A stretch of 64,000 bases of DNA from Druceiella hillmani (lineage: Eukaryota > Arthropoda > Insecta > Lepidoptera > Hepialidae): NCBI GenBank assembly GCA_039881145.1, contig JAYKKI010000133.1, positions 1,568,501-1,632,500 of the forward strand, in the 5' to 3' direction. The stretch's first letter is position 1; each line of letters opens with the position of its first letter. This document shows positions 35,561 to 46,590 of this stretch, one piece after another. The notes under the pieces were generated by a model. It was not told the DNA's origin, ran no database searches, and was given only the letters and a program-made list of their open reading frames with translations. A program made the translations under genes and the position numbers.

Positions 35561-37112
35561 AAACTTAGTAAAAATAATAATTAACTAAAGTGTTCACCTT
35601 CATGTGGAAACGAAATCCTTATTGCTGCATGGATATTTGATTTACTACATCTGATAATTATAATAACGTTCAATAAAGCAAAATTAAACTTTACGAGGAA
35701 TATTACTTCCTTTTATTATCCATAATCATTAATTTGAAAAATAAATGTAAAAATATTGTTTTGTTTTATTGCTTTATTAATTAACTGGGAAGGATTTAAC
35801 TAATAAAGCGATAGAATACTGCACGCAAAGGATTTTATCTTTTTATTTATTTTGTATTTCTTATAAAAACATCTGATTTAAAGTGTAACCTAACCGTTTC
35901 ATTTCTTTTTGTGTATACCTATTCTATACGTTTTTTTTTGGTTTAAATACAAAAAAAATAACGAAATGATCTAAAAAATAACATTTAATACAAGAGTAGT
36001 GGGTACACAACGAGGTTTCCGTACCCACTTATGTATTTGAAGGGGCATAGGGTTTTTACTAAATTATTTGTTAGTATTAGTCACATTTATCGTTATGAAA
36101 ATATATTGCCTAGTATATTCTTCACAAACGTTAACAAATCGTGATTTTTGAAGAAGTATCAATTTTAGAACCATTGTTGTAATTTTGCGGTAAATTTTAT
36201 ATTAACTTCTAGTAATCCTTCTAATCTTAATTTTCGGCCAATTTAGACTTGTCAGTTTTGCAAATAGAGAGGAAAAAAAAAAAGATTTACCTATATTTGG
36301 AAAAAATGTTTTCTATATCTGGAGAAAAAACATTGAAAAATAAAAAAAAAAACTTTGGAATTTTCATTTCCCTTTCACACCACACACGAAATTTGAAAAA
36401 AAATTATTTGCATTCATTATAATTTCTACGTATATTTAAGGATAATAGTTATGGAATAACATCTGCATAAACATGCGTTATCTTCACGATACATTTTAAA
36501 TTTCTATATCAAGCTCTTTCTAATGAATACGGGATTAGGTTTTCAAAATATTTTTTTAAATTACCTTATACTAAATTCGGAAAAAAACTTTTTGGCAATT
36601 CCTATAACACATTACTCCAAATAAAACTTTACACAGTGTATCAAATTAAAAAGGTAAGAAGAAATTCTCTATTTGTCCCACAAAATGTCTCTAATAATAT
36701 TTTTAAACTACAAATATGCGTGATAGATCGAAATATGTGTGACACATGAAAAAATAATTGAATTATCTTTTAAGGTTTGCCTTTGTTTCTTTCGAGGTAC
36801 AAAACCCTCAAAAATAAGAAGGAAGTTTTTTTCTATGTAAATAAAAGTTCTGTGCAACAAAAGGGATTAAGACAATTTTTAAGCTCTGAATTAATTTTTT
36901 TTGGCGCGAATATAAAATATAAAGGCATATAATTTTTACTCATAAAGTTACATATGCAAAAGTGTATTTGTCCTTCTCTCAAGTCACAACAAAGCAACAA
37001 ATCGACTTGATAGTTTGTGCGAAATTTACTGGAAATCTAAGAAATAAGAGATAGAAAAAAGCTTCTAACTGTGTAGCTGGGTATTTCACAAAAATTAATC
37101 ACGAAACAATAA
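35561..37112. other. AT-rich DNA, no feature seen
   Basis: Poly-A and poly-T runs only (for example near 35930-35960 and 36270-36350). No gene or repeat recognised. Confidence 0.5.
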
Positions 37113-37322
37113 GAAAGCAAAACTAAACACAATGCACCGCTATCGTGGTTAATTATAAAGTATCAAGGAAAGGTAAAGGATAGCCTACGATTCGTTGTAA
37201 AAGTTAATGACGACTATAAGCCGACAAAGGAAAAAAAGGAGCCGGCGAAAAAAAACACTGACAATTATTCTACTTCCTTGGTTTCGGGAACTTCAATCGT
37301 TTTAGATAAAGATAAAATGTGA
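37113..37322 (+). other. Open, lysine-rich coding-like segment (69 codons)
   Basis: Open from after a stop at 37110 to TGA at 37320-37322, without an ATG near the start. Includes KVKDSLRFVVKVNDDYKPT then EKKEPAKKNTDNYST. Codon composition is less AT-skewed than the flanks. It could be a degraded or terminal exon. A donor-like AAAAGGTAATT lies just past the stop. Not recognised. Confidence 0.2.
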
Positions 37323-38014
37323 AATAAAAGGTAATTTTTCTACAATTTTCTTGCATAATGATATAAATATTTTTACGAAAAATATAATATTTTCAATTTC
37401 CACACGTTTGAATGAAGGTACATTTAAATTATGATACTAATATTTAACTTGCAATAACACTCCTTATGAGAAAGTGACATTAAGTGAAAATTTAAACAAC
37501 CACTTGAAACAATGAGGAAGAAAATAATTAACATCATGTAATCTAATTTTGTCAAAACATTTTTTTTTATTATTCACACTGGATTACAAGTGCAATTTTT
37601 TTCACTTCTTTAAGCATCCAATGCGTATGAGTTTTAGTGGTTAATTTATAACGAATAAAATTATTATTATGAAATAAAGTTATGATATAACTTATTTTTT
37701 AGCAATTTTTAAAATCTATAAAACGGTATCCCCTAGGTAAGGCGCAAAAAACCAGCATAACAGAAATTGCGTGAAGAGATGTCCTAAAGGTTTTTCCCAG
37801 AAATCACTTCAAACCATCGTCTTCGAGTTAATTAGAAACGTACACCTGACAAAATGTCATCACAAAGGATTGAATAATGACTAAGTTATATGTTTGTGAT
37901 ATACAAATGGACGGATGAATATGATATAAACCCATGACTGATCTACTTTTACTGAAAAAAATCACAATCTCAAAAATGTCGTCTCACAAATAATTTTAAT
38001 CTTGTTCCACATAG
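37323..38014. other. AT-rich DNA, no feature seen
   Basis: A polypyrimidine run (TTTTAATCTTGTTCCACATAG) at the right edge forms the candidate acceptor of the next entry. Confidence 0.45.
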
Positions 38015-38179
38015 ACACGCGTGGATCTGATAATAACAAAGCACATATCAAATATGAACGTGCTTGTATCATTTACTGGACGATGAAGCTCTTTTTAAGT
38101 CTAACAATTCGACTGCTGATGTTTACCTTCAACCTAAGGAAGAGTCACTTAATGTCTTCCCGTCATCCTGTCACTTTAG
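38015..38179 (+). other. Candidate internal exon between good splice sites
   Basis: An acceptor ending CCACATAG (38014) and a donor TTTAG/GTAAGT (38179/38180) bound 165 bp. The frame beginning at 38017 is open throughout. A second frame also reads well in the right half (DDEALFKSNNSTADVYLQPK at 38082-38141), which would need a frameshift. No domain recognised. A chance pairing of splice-like sites is possible. Confidence 0.2.
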
Positions 38180-38329
38180 GTAAGTAGATAATTATAGGTA
38201 TTGACAAAAATAAAAATAACCGGGTTTAAAATTAATTATCTATACTTTAATGCTAGCAAGAGGATAAATGTTTTATTCAAAAGAGCAAGCTGCTACTAGA
38301 CAACTCATTCAGACTTAACTATTTGCAAC

Positions 38330-38470
38330 GTCGTTACAATGTCGCAGTAGTGAACTGGTATTCAAAGGAAGGTGTTGAGATTCGAAGCAGTGAATTCGGC
38401 TAAGTCCCCGTCGGGAATCAAAGTCGAGACCGTAGGCATATAGAAATCATGCGAACGATCGCGTGGCAGT
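38330..38470 (-). mobile_element. Degenerate tRNA-derived SINE (probable)
   Basis: In minus orientation, GACTTTGATTCCC (38413-38425) resembles a decayed RNA polymerase III B box (GGTTCGANTCC). About 40 bp upstream, GCGATCGTTCGCATGA resembles an A-box/anticodon-stem region like that of the 41.4 kb SINE. No target duplication was found. Confidence 0.35.
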
Positions 38471-38957
38471 TTATATTATTATTTTCATGGTTCATTTCGC
38501 TAGCAGTAAAAAGGTTAATACGAATATTGGTTAGATTTCAAGAAATTTATATTTTACGTAATAACAAAGTTGAAATCGAATTTGAAAATAGGGAAAAGAA
38601 ATATGAACAGCTACAGATCGGAAGTGAGATTTGTAATATACTATTTTAAATTCTCCGTATAAGTTTGTAATTATAATCACGCAAGTAAAGCCGTTGGTAC
38701 AAGCTAGTAAATATATTAGGAAAAATTACATCATGCGATGTCCGAAGTATTTGTAAGAAAAGAGAAACTGAGTTATTTTTATTACACAAATTTCAAGTTA
38801 GGAATATAATGTACTGCAATTTACAATTAAAGTTATATTGAATTAAGTCCATCTTCCTAATCAATATTGATATTAGTATCTCCCTCTCTTTCTCTCTTGC
38901 GTTTATCGATAAATATTGATTTAAACAATTCACGTAGGTGGCATTTTAAAAAATTTC
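38471..38957. other. AT-rich DNA with a small hydrophobic-start frame
   Basis: A plus frame with ATG at 38449 begins MRTIAWQFILLFSWFISLAV, which looks like a signal anchor, and runs 66 codons to 38649. No supporting promoter, splice or homology evidence, and it begins within the probable SINE. Confidence 0.3.
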
Positions 38958-39053
38958 GGATTTCTAGAAGTGCCAGTCTGGTTAATATCAGATTACTAGA
39001 AGTGCCGGAGTGATGAAACTCAGACTATTAGAAATCCTGAACTGGCGAATGTC
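38958..39053. repeat. 32-bp minisatellite, 3 copies
   Basis: Units at 38958, 38990 and 39022 share the pattern (A/G)GA..(A/T)(C/T)TAGAAGTGCC...TG. A fourth partial unit follows at 39054. Copies differ at several positions, so the array is not recent. Confidence 0.93.
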
Positions 39054-39474
39054 GGACAATACGAAATCGACTGTATTTACACAATTTGTTTAACAATGTT
39101 AAAGTTTCTAATTTACAATTAATATGCATAATTTTGATATTTCAATCAGATTTAATAAAAGATTATTGCCATTTCACACAAAAATAACATTTCTTCGACT
39201 CTTAAAATATATTTCCTCGGTGTGAGTGAAAAATAAATGTATATTTCATGACAACCATTCCAATAATGTGCTACGAAAAACAATTCTCGTGACTAACTTA
39301 ATATCACGATATTTTCAGAATTTTTATTATATATATCCTTTTCACGGCTCCGTAGTTAAATTATAAAAAAATTGGATGTTGTTTTATATCTTAGGTAAGA
39401 TTTTGAAAAAGAGAATGAGATGTTATTTACTGTTTATTTATATTTAAATGCCATTTTCGTAGTATCCTCTTTTA

Positions 39475-39517
39475 ACAGCCGTGTATTTGGAATTTTACAG
39501 CCGTGTATTTGGAAAAT
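39475..39517. repeat. 22-bp tandem duplication
   Basis: ACAGCCGTGTATTTGGAATT is repeated at 39497 with changes only at the end. Confidence 0.95.
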
Positions 39518-40268
39518 CTAAGAAAATTTTTAGTATTAGCATTTCATTACAAATTTTAATAAAATATTTTGGTCACCTTGTTATAACAATATTAACAATT
39601 TATGTCTCGTTTGTCTAATGTCCATTTTATGCGCACTTGTACTTTTTTACTATTTTTTCGAATATACAAAAGTTAAACAAGAGATTATAGATGAATTAAA
39701 AAGTAATATTTTACAAGTCTTCACTTAATGAAAGTAATGGAAAACAAAAACTTTAAATTTTAAAAATAATTGTTTGAAACATTTTAAAGCAAATCATATT
39801 GAGAAGTAAAAAAAATTGTATTCTGCATAATAAATGTTTCGCATTTTCTTATAGGATTAAGTATCCCATTTAATTGGGTTCAATTTATTTTACTTTCTTT
39901 TTTTCACTTTGCTTTCGTAACATATTCCTATAATTACAAACTTAATAGCAATATTAATTTGACCACATACGCGTTTGGAACAAATTGATAGATTTAATCG
40001 ACAAACACAAATTGCTTTTATTTCCAATAAATCTCTATGAAATTTTGTGAGATAAATTGAAATAGTTTTTTTGAATTAAAATAAACGTAAATCGATAAAT
40101 ATAACTTCTGCCTAAGTTATACCCTTGTATATCATTAATATAGAGTTTCTGCAAAAGTTTGAAGAGATGGCTCGTTTAAAAGCTGCAAGTTAAATTCCCT
40201 TTCGTAATAATTCCTAAAACAAAACAAAAAATTTGCCTTATACCAAATTTTAATGTTTTTTTAATACT
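39518..40268. other. AT-rich DNA; short match to 46.6-46.85 kb
   Basis: 40005-40215 shares ordered words with 46608-46850 (CTCTATGAAATTT..ATAAATTGAA, TAGAG.TCTGCAAA, AAGCTGCAAGTTAA, GTAATAA). This hints at a third, truncated relative of the 42/47 kb duplication. Confidence 0.45.
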
Positions 40269-40279
40269 CCCCCCCCCCC
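40269..40279. repeat. C11 homopolymer
   Basis: Eleven consecutive C bases, equivalent to a G run on the minus strand. With the G16 tract at 26336 it is one of two long G/C homopolymers in an AT-rich window. Confidence 0.92.
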
Positions 40280-40649
40280 TAGAATTATTTTTTATTTATT
40301 ATTTAACGAAAGTGAAGAAATTTCTGCACGATGTTTTTACACACCAACTTAAACGATAAAAATATTCTAATATATCGAACAAAGCATGATCAAATAAAAA
40401 CTACTGGGAATGAACTACTCGTTCATAATGTATAAATTAAGCCACATAACCAAAAATAAATAAAGAAAATTTGGCTGCTTCTTTGAACTTTTTACAGCTT
40501 TTGGTTAGGAATTACTTGTGAATGTGAAGGACATCATTGAAATAACAACAGTTAAGTTAATTTCTTTGCTTACGAAATAAAAATTGATACTATAATGAAA
40601 AATATTATAAATGGAAAAGTGGTTTGATGGAGTGTGATCTTTTATGTTG

Positions 40650-40731
40650 ATACTATGTGTAGTTGTATTTGTCAGATTTTATCAAATATAATGTTGTCTA
40701 TTAGGATATATGCTGACAAATACAATAGTAT
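40650..40731. repeat. Inverted repeat with a 7-nt bulge
   Basis: 40650-40674 and 40713-40731 pair as ATACTA + TTGTATTTGTCAG, with TGTGTAG bulged out of the left arm and a 38-bp loop. Confidence 0.85.
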
Positions 40732-40959
40732 ATGGTGAATGCAGCGCCCAATTTTGAATTTCTCATTTTTTTATTTTAAAATTTTAATAACAAAAATAAT
40801 AATATAAAACTGCCAATTCTCTTTGGTCTCAAAAGTTAACATTTTGAATATAATAAAGCATTAAGGATAAAAAGAGTTAAGAAATACCTCAAGCACAAAA
40901 CTTTACTATTTTATCAACGAACACCTTGAGGGAGATTCCGGCTATTGGCGAAGATCCAA

Positions 40960-41015
40960 ATTGTAAGCCGACATTGTTAATTTATTTAGATAAATTAACA
41001 ATGTCGGCTTACAAT
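40960..41015. repeat. Perfect 26-bp inverted repeat, 4-nt loop
   Basis: Arms 40960-40985 and 40990-41015 (containing AAGCCGACATTGTTAATTTA) are exact complements around TTAG. A third, direct partial copy (ATAAATTAACAATGTCGG) follows at 41017-41034. This is the pattern expected of a template-switch event. Confidence 0.97.
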
Positions 41016-41032
41016 TATAAATTAACAATGTC

Positions 41033-41093
41033 GGTCTCTGTATATATCAGCCTTCAAGGGTACACCCTTTGATGGCTGATATATACAGAGACC
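41033..41093. repeat. 28-bp near-perfect inverted repeat, 4-nt loop
   Basis: Arms starting GGTCTCTGTATATATCAGCC (41033) and ending with its complement (41093) pair with one mismatch and one single-base indel around TACA. It directly abuts the previous hairpin and its third copy, so two quasi-palindromes lie within 135 bp. Confidence 0.96.
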
Positions 41094-41297
41094 TTGAAAT
41101 AAGAGTCTATAAAGCTGCTACTTCACTAAATTCACCCCGTGTTACCAAACACTTTCAACGGCTGTTTCTACTCAGGCAGTGGTTAAGTAAATTCGCAAGG
41201 AATCAATTATCTTAACTTATTTTCTTAACTTTGAAAATTTGTATGCAATATTTTAAACTATTGTAAAACTGTCAACAAACATATGTATATAATATTT

Positions 41298-41493
41298 CAG
41301 AATTAGTTGTTGTTGTCGTGTCCACTTGAGATGAAGAATATCTCATATGGAAAAATGGTCGCCAGAGCCTCGAAAGGTTGGACTTCTACCAGTCCCGCTT
41401 CGATGAGCGACCGGGAATCGAACCCAGGTCCTCGTGGTGCTCGGTCATGCGCTCGACATAACACACCATGGTGACGACACCAGAATTAGTTGT
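41298..41493. repeat. 13-bp target-site duplication flanking a SINE
   Basis: CAGAATTAGTTGT occurs at 41298-41310 and again at 41481-41493, exactly flanking the SINE. The identical copies show that the insertion is intact and relatively recent. Confidence 0.93.
41311..41480 (-). mobile_element. tRNA-derived SINE, intact insertion
   Basis: In minus orientation the head reads as a tRNA: an A-box-like TGGTGTGTTATG (41457-41468), GAGCGCATGACCGAGCACC, then the B box GGTTCGATTCC (41414-41424). A tRNA-unrelated body follows and the tail ends in ACAACA units. It is flanked by a perfect 13-bp duplication. It would be transcribed by RNA polymerase III and mobilised by a partner LINE. Which LINE, and which parental tRNA, is unknown. 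Confidence 0.88.
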
Positions 41494-42086
41494 ACTTGTG
41501 AATTAACATCGGAATCAAAAATACAAATTAAAAAAAAAAAGAAGTGGCCGTACTTTTACACACAGAAATTTATCAAATAAATATTCGACACAAATTCTGT
41601 AATTGGTAAATAGCTAGTTAATTCGTTGGGTAAGTTCATTTAATATTTGATAAATAGCTAGTTACAAAGAAATAATTTTCCCTATTGTAATAATGAAATG
41701 TAATAATTTTAAAAATGTATAAATTTCGTATAATGGGGACAAGCAGGCAAAAATAAAGGTATTACATATATTTTACTACTTGCAACTACAGTTAACTTAG
41801 CCCGACTGCGTAAAAACTGTCAAAATAAAAATACAAACACACAATTGGCGATAAGGGCCAGGGATAAAATTTATTTTAATTATCACTTTATAATTTTTCA
41901 ACAAAATTTCATGATAAGTAACTTATAAAATGATATATACATACACTTTAAATTGTGAGCCTCAAAGATCTTCATATCGAAACCCTTAAATCAAATATGA
42001 AAAAAATATGCACTATTTAGGTGCTTTTGACCTATTAGGAATATCGTCGAAGCCAGGACCACATAATTTCAATATTCTTTCTAGAC
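41494..42086. other. AT-rich DNA, no feature seen
   Basis: Unique sequence between the SINE and the fold-back family member at 42.1 kb. Confidence 0.5.
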
Positions 42087-42235
42087 ATTGAATATTTTTG
42101 GCGTTAATTTTGTGGAAATTCATTATTCACAATTAAATGAAACTACGTGATGTAGTATTATATCTACTTTCTTTAAGTTCTTTACCACGACCTAGGTTTC
42201 GTTGTATTACATCTTCAGGTGGGCTATTAGCAAGT
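42087..42235 (-). mobile_element. Fold-back family member, half element
   Basis: A single arm of the 30.9 kb family, from the terminus ATTGAATATTTTTGGCG to CTATTAGCAAG, without the inverted partner. It ends almost exactly where similarity between the 42 kb and 47.8 kb duplicated blocks begins. Confidence 0.9.
42185..42222 (-). ncRNA. Hammerhead-ribozyme-like motif
   Basis: Intact CCAC, CUGAAGA, GAAA, ACC-UA-GGU, C, GUGG in minus orientation. Stem II region is UGUAAUACAAC, as in the 31097 copy. This copy is in a single-arm element, so it is not an artefact of the fold-back. Confidence 0.4.
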
Positions 42236-43170
42236 ATCGATAGAGCTTACTCATTATTGATTTGCCATAGAACATCCTCCTAATTTGAATTTCGTGGATC
42301 CTAACTATTTTTTAACTCAATACTTTCAGCATTTTCTAGAAACTAAAAATGATTATTTTCATATAAGTAGTTTTAAACTTACATATCAACAGACCATTAA
42401 AATAATATTCTAAACGAAAACATTTATTTCATCTGAGATGGTAATTTATCTCGAATTAGCAAATTCATGATAAAGTTTTTGTTACTGATTACAAATTATA
42501 CGAAATTCTTGGTTTATTACACCCTAAAACGTAACTCGACATAATAATTGAAAACAACTAACTTTTCCTAAGGAAAATTATCGAACAAAAGACTGAACCA
42601 CTCGATTCGTTTTACAAAATGCCTACGATTAATGAACGGTCAAGCCTCAGGCTGCTATTGTAAATTATTGAAGTATTTTTAAGATCTTTGTCTTAATTTA
42701 TTCATGAATTATAATAAGGTATTCCGAAATGGAGTCTATTTCTTTGTATACATAATAACAGTATTTTAATGCTTTCGGCGCGGCGTTTAACAATTCGTTA
42801 ACGGAGTAAGGAGATACTTGTGGCAAGATAATTTGTATTGTTTGAAAGTGTATACTGTTTCCATGGAGATTTACTACTTTGCATTTTGTTTAGGTTGTCT
42901 TAAATACTTTTTTTTATAAATCTTTCTGATTAAATGTTTATAATTTAATATAAATTTTAATCTATTTGTATATAAAGCCCTTGTGACTCAAATTGTTAAT
43001 AGTAAATAATTTACATAAATATTTGGAAAAATACATAATTAATTAAATAAATACAATTGAAATAATTCGATTGTTGCTTTTCGACCTAACATTTATAACG
43101 ACAGGACTAATTTCAGAAAAGTTTTTAGTTAAAAAATCCAATACTTAGAATAATATTACAAGGAACATGC

Positions 43171-43176
43171 AATATA

Positions 43177-43242
<66 letters not shown>

Positions 43243-43248
43243 TATCAT
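43171..43248. repeat. (AT)n microsatellite private to copy A
   Basis: About 38 AT units with GTAT and CATA interruptions, followed by CATATGCCACGTTTCG. The homologous position in copy B (48805-48822) reads only ACAATATACGTTATATGCC. The array therefore arose, or was lost, after the duplication. Confidence 0.97.
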
Positions 43249-46045
43249 ATGCCACGTTTCGTAGTGGGAGAATAGTGACAAAATGGAACAGTTTCTGGTT
43301 TGTTCGGACTAGTCTCTTAAACTGCATGTTTTCTTTGAAATTCTTTGAATAGTTTTTATTTTATAGAACATTATTAGCTATTTATAATACCGCAACGTGT
43401 TATAAGAAACAAGAACTGATAAAAATTTAACAGAATTCGTGGAAACTGCTTAAACCGTCCAGATTGGAGAGACCCGCTTATATGTTTATTGACTGATCAT
43501 CTTGAGCATTCCTGCTGACATATCCCTGATGACTACTTCATTCACCAAATGACATTAGTGATTGCGGAAGGGGAGGGGAGAGAAGCTTAATTAAGATCAT
43601 TCTAGGTGATCTAACCGTGGGGCACTCTTAGTAATATTATGAGGACGAAAATTTTATTGGTTTTTATTTAGGATTTTTAAAAAAATACTAATAAAATAAA
43701 GGCCATAACATTTACATTCATATTTTAGAATCTGTGACTAATGAGCAATAATAATGTCGGTAAAGTGAGATGAAATGCATTGTGTGAATATGGCTTACAA
43801 TTTTAAACTTCTGTAAAAAGTTTCACGATTTATGCCGCTCATTAAGGTAAACTGTTCATTATAAACATCTTTACTCTGCATTTTTGGGCCACAAATTAGG
43901 TACAAAATAAATAATTAAACCGTTATTAAATAATCCGCAACTAAGTATATTAGAAAAAAAAGTTCATAATTCATATTCTTGATCCGAACCATCTGCGACA
44001 TGCGAGTAGTAGTAATTTAAAACAAAAGTAGAATATTATAGGCCTACTTCTGCCTAGTTGTTGGTTCGATATAGCGATTAGTTGTAAAATTGTGTGATGG
44101 TGTAATTAAATCAATTATCGAATATAAAAATAGTGGTCATAAAGTACTTATATGGTTTTCTTATGACAACAGTCCTAAGTTTATAGCCCGTGAGACATTT
44201 CATGTGTCTAGATATTTCACCAGTCACCGTTACTCTATCGTTTTAGAACATATAATACATAGATTGTTAAACATAATATCCAGAAAATAGTAATGGAAAG
44301 CAAGTCAAGATGTGAAGTTATGACAAATAATGGATCTATTATCTTCAAAGGTTATTTAGTGTATCAAACTGAATAGAGAAAGTTAACTACTTTCTGAAAA
44401 TTCTCAACTGTTTCTAAAAAAGAACTATCTAAATTGTCTAGATGGCAAGTCCGAAAAAAGAATATATTTCTTTACAGAGTAACCTATGTGTATAATAGAC
44501 ACATTTTTCATAATAAATATTTTACAGGGTTATGAAAACTAAACCGCCTACTTTCAGTTATGTTTTTATCCATTCAACATCTTTGTGACTTTCTTTCCAT
44601 TGCAATAGTCAAAAGAAATATAAAAAAAGCAAAGACTCGAAATACGCTTCAAATAGATTGAACTTAATGCATTGAATAACTTGTGTGAATAATCGATACA
44701 TTTTTGATACAGTCTATATATATCGTGTATAGGTTTTTACACCGTCATAAAGACATAACCACTAATATTCGGTGTGAAAAATCTAAAAAACCTTCTTTTG
44801 ATACGTTACTTTCACTGAAATATTAAACATTTATTAAATAAAAAAATAGACGTACCCTAAAAGATTAGGCGGTTAGAATTTTTCTCTTAGCTTATATATA
44901 TTGATTATATGAATTCAGTGTCTTTTATAATGGCTTGATCCTTTAACTAATTCCCAAACGAAATTCATTAACTCATTACGAGAGGTATACTTAGTTAATT
45001 TTTTATTGTACAATATGAAAAGGATAATTCTCTTTAAAAAATTTCAATTAACAAGCCTTACTTAAATTAATTTTTAATGAGGTTTAACACAAAAACAACA
45101 ATGTGATTACGGCTCTCTCTTATAAATTTTAGATTATACCCTAACTAGTCCTAGTTTTCGTAAAGGTAACAGCGTTTAATTTGCAATGATTTATTACTTT
45201 TCTCCCGCTGAGCATTAATTTTATTATACCTTTAGTAAAGCCACAAGTTCACACTTTTTTATTCTTTGTTATTGAGATATTAATTAATTGTACAATTACT
45301 CATAGTTGAAAATATTCATCATAATATAATAATTAAAAATAGTACCACCCTTCATAGAGAGACATTCTATCCCCAAAGAAATACAATAAATTCGAATTTC
45401 TTGTAAAATTACCACAGTTATTATAATTTCTATCGACAAAACTTGAGAACGGTGCACTAGTTGGCAATAAAGCATATAGCAGCAAGATTAAATAACACTT
45501 ATACCATAATTTTAAGTTATAGGTAAATTATTACTGCCTAAATATTTTTTATCTAATTCTTCACAAGGGTTAATATCCAATGTGCATTCAAAGACTATTA
45601 TTTATAAAAATTAGTCTTTATAGTTACGTTAAACGTAGGTTTTAAGTAAATAAAATATAACAGAATATCATACTCATGAAACCAAAGCCTTTATTCTCGA
45701 ATAAATATTTATATTCAAATTATTTTTGGTTTTATCACAAATATTCCACGTGCCGTATTGTTTTCTTATTAGATTGTTTCTAAATTAATAATAGGAAATA
45801 AGGTATTCCGAGAAATGAAAATGCTTTTAATTGTAAATAATTTTTGGTGAATCTCTCCTTGAACGAGGTTAGACTAAAAGTTCAAATTATGTAAATCATG
45901 GTTCTCGACACACACAAGTATTAAATGGGAGATTTTTTACGTATTATTTCCAAAGTTTGTTTAAACATAATTTGTAACTAGATTTAGTGACAATTAAATG
46001 AAACTACGTGATGTAGTATTATTTCTACTTTCTTTAATTTCTTTA

Positions 46046-46086
46046 CCACGACCTAGGTTTCGTTGTATTACAGCATCTTCAGGTGG
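46046..46086 (-). ncRNA. Hammerhead-ribozyme-like motif
   Basis: Intact CCAC, CUGAAGA, GAAA, ACC-UA-GGU, C, GUGG. Stem II is GCUGU-AAU-ACAAC, four of five pairs, making this the best-preserved copy with both core and stem II. Confidence 0.45.
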
Positions 46087-46110
46087 GATATAAAGATCTT
46101 TGCTAATATC

Positions 46111-46151
46111 CCACATAAAGATGTTGTAATACAACGAAACCTAGGTCGTGG
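46111..46151 (+). ncRNA. Broken hammerhead-like motif
   Basis: Stem I, GAAA, stem III and GUC are kept, and stem II is a perfect GUUGU-AAU-ACAAC. The core CUGAAGA is mutated to AUAAAGA, so this copy should be inactive. Confidence 0.4.
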
Positions 46152-46590
46152 TAAAGAAATTAAAGAAAGTAGAAATAATAATACATCACGTAGTTTCATT
46201 TAATTGTGAATAATGGATTTCTACAAAATTAACGCCAAATATATTCAATATTCAATAGATTTAATGAGTTTTCTTCGAGTGAATCTTCTTTAAATACAAT
46301 AGTGTACATTTACATTAACCTAACTAACGTCTCCTAACAAATAATTTCAACAAACTTCTGACATTTTTTTATTGATACGCCTAAAATCATTTTAAAAAAT
46401 GTAGCTTTTTCTACAAAGGTGTCTCAAAAGTTCTTAACTGCGAAAATTCTATTCACAATTTTAATACAAGAAATAATGAATAGAAGTTTCAAATATGATC
46501 TAGAAAGGAAATAGTAAAGTGAAGAATAAAATAAACTGAAATTAAAATGTACATCGCTGAGCAATAATTTGCTCGTAAAATGGCAACAAG

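Larger units (their letters stand above)
45990..46257. mobile_element. Fold-back family member, inverted pair
   Basis: Left arm 45990-46092 and right arm 46093-46207 are near-complementary with almost no spacer. Only the right arm continues to the family terminus (AACGCCAAATATATTCAAT, ending 46250), the mirror image of the 30.9 kb copy, where the left arm is complete. It lies inside the 1.2 kb absent from copy B. Confidence 0.9.
42236..46590. repeat. Large duplication, copy A
   Basis: Colinear with 47835-50420. Shared words along the length include ACAGAC.ATTAA, AAATGCCTACG, CTATTGTAAATTATTGAA, ATGGAGTCTATTTCT, GGCGTTTAACAATT, TCCATGGAGATTT, ATATGCCACGTTTCGTAG, AACTGCTTAAACCGT, GAGACATTTC, GAGTAACCT, TACGAGAGGTAT, GAGGTTTAACACAAAAA and TAGTGTACA. 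About 1.2 kb (45104-46290), including a fold-back element, is present only here. No coding frame is conserved between the copies. Confidence 0.9.

Noticed and set aside
41400..41470. A functional tRNA gene on the minus strand
   Set aside because: The B box is good, but no acceptor stem or anticodon arm folds properly, and the block is part of a 170-bp SINE with a target duplication.
44090..44290. 66-codon plus frame in duplicated copy A
   Set aside because: The homologous stretch in copy B (49210-49500) is full of stops and indels.
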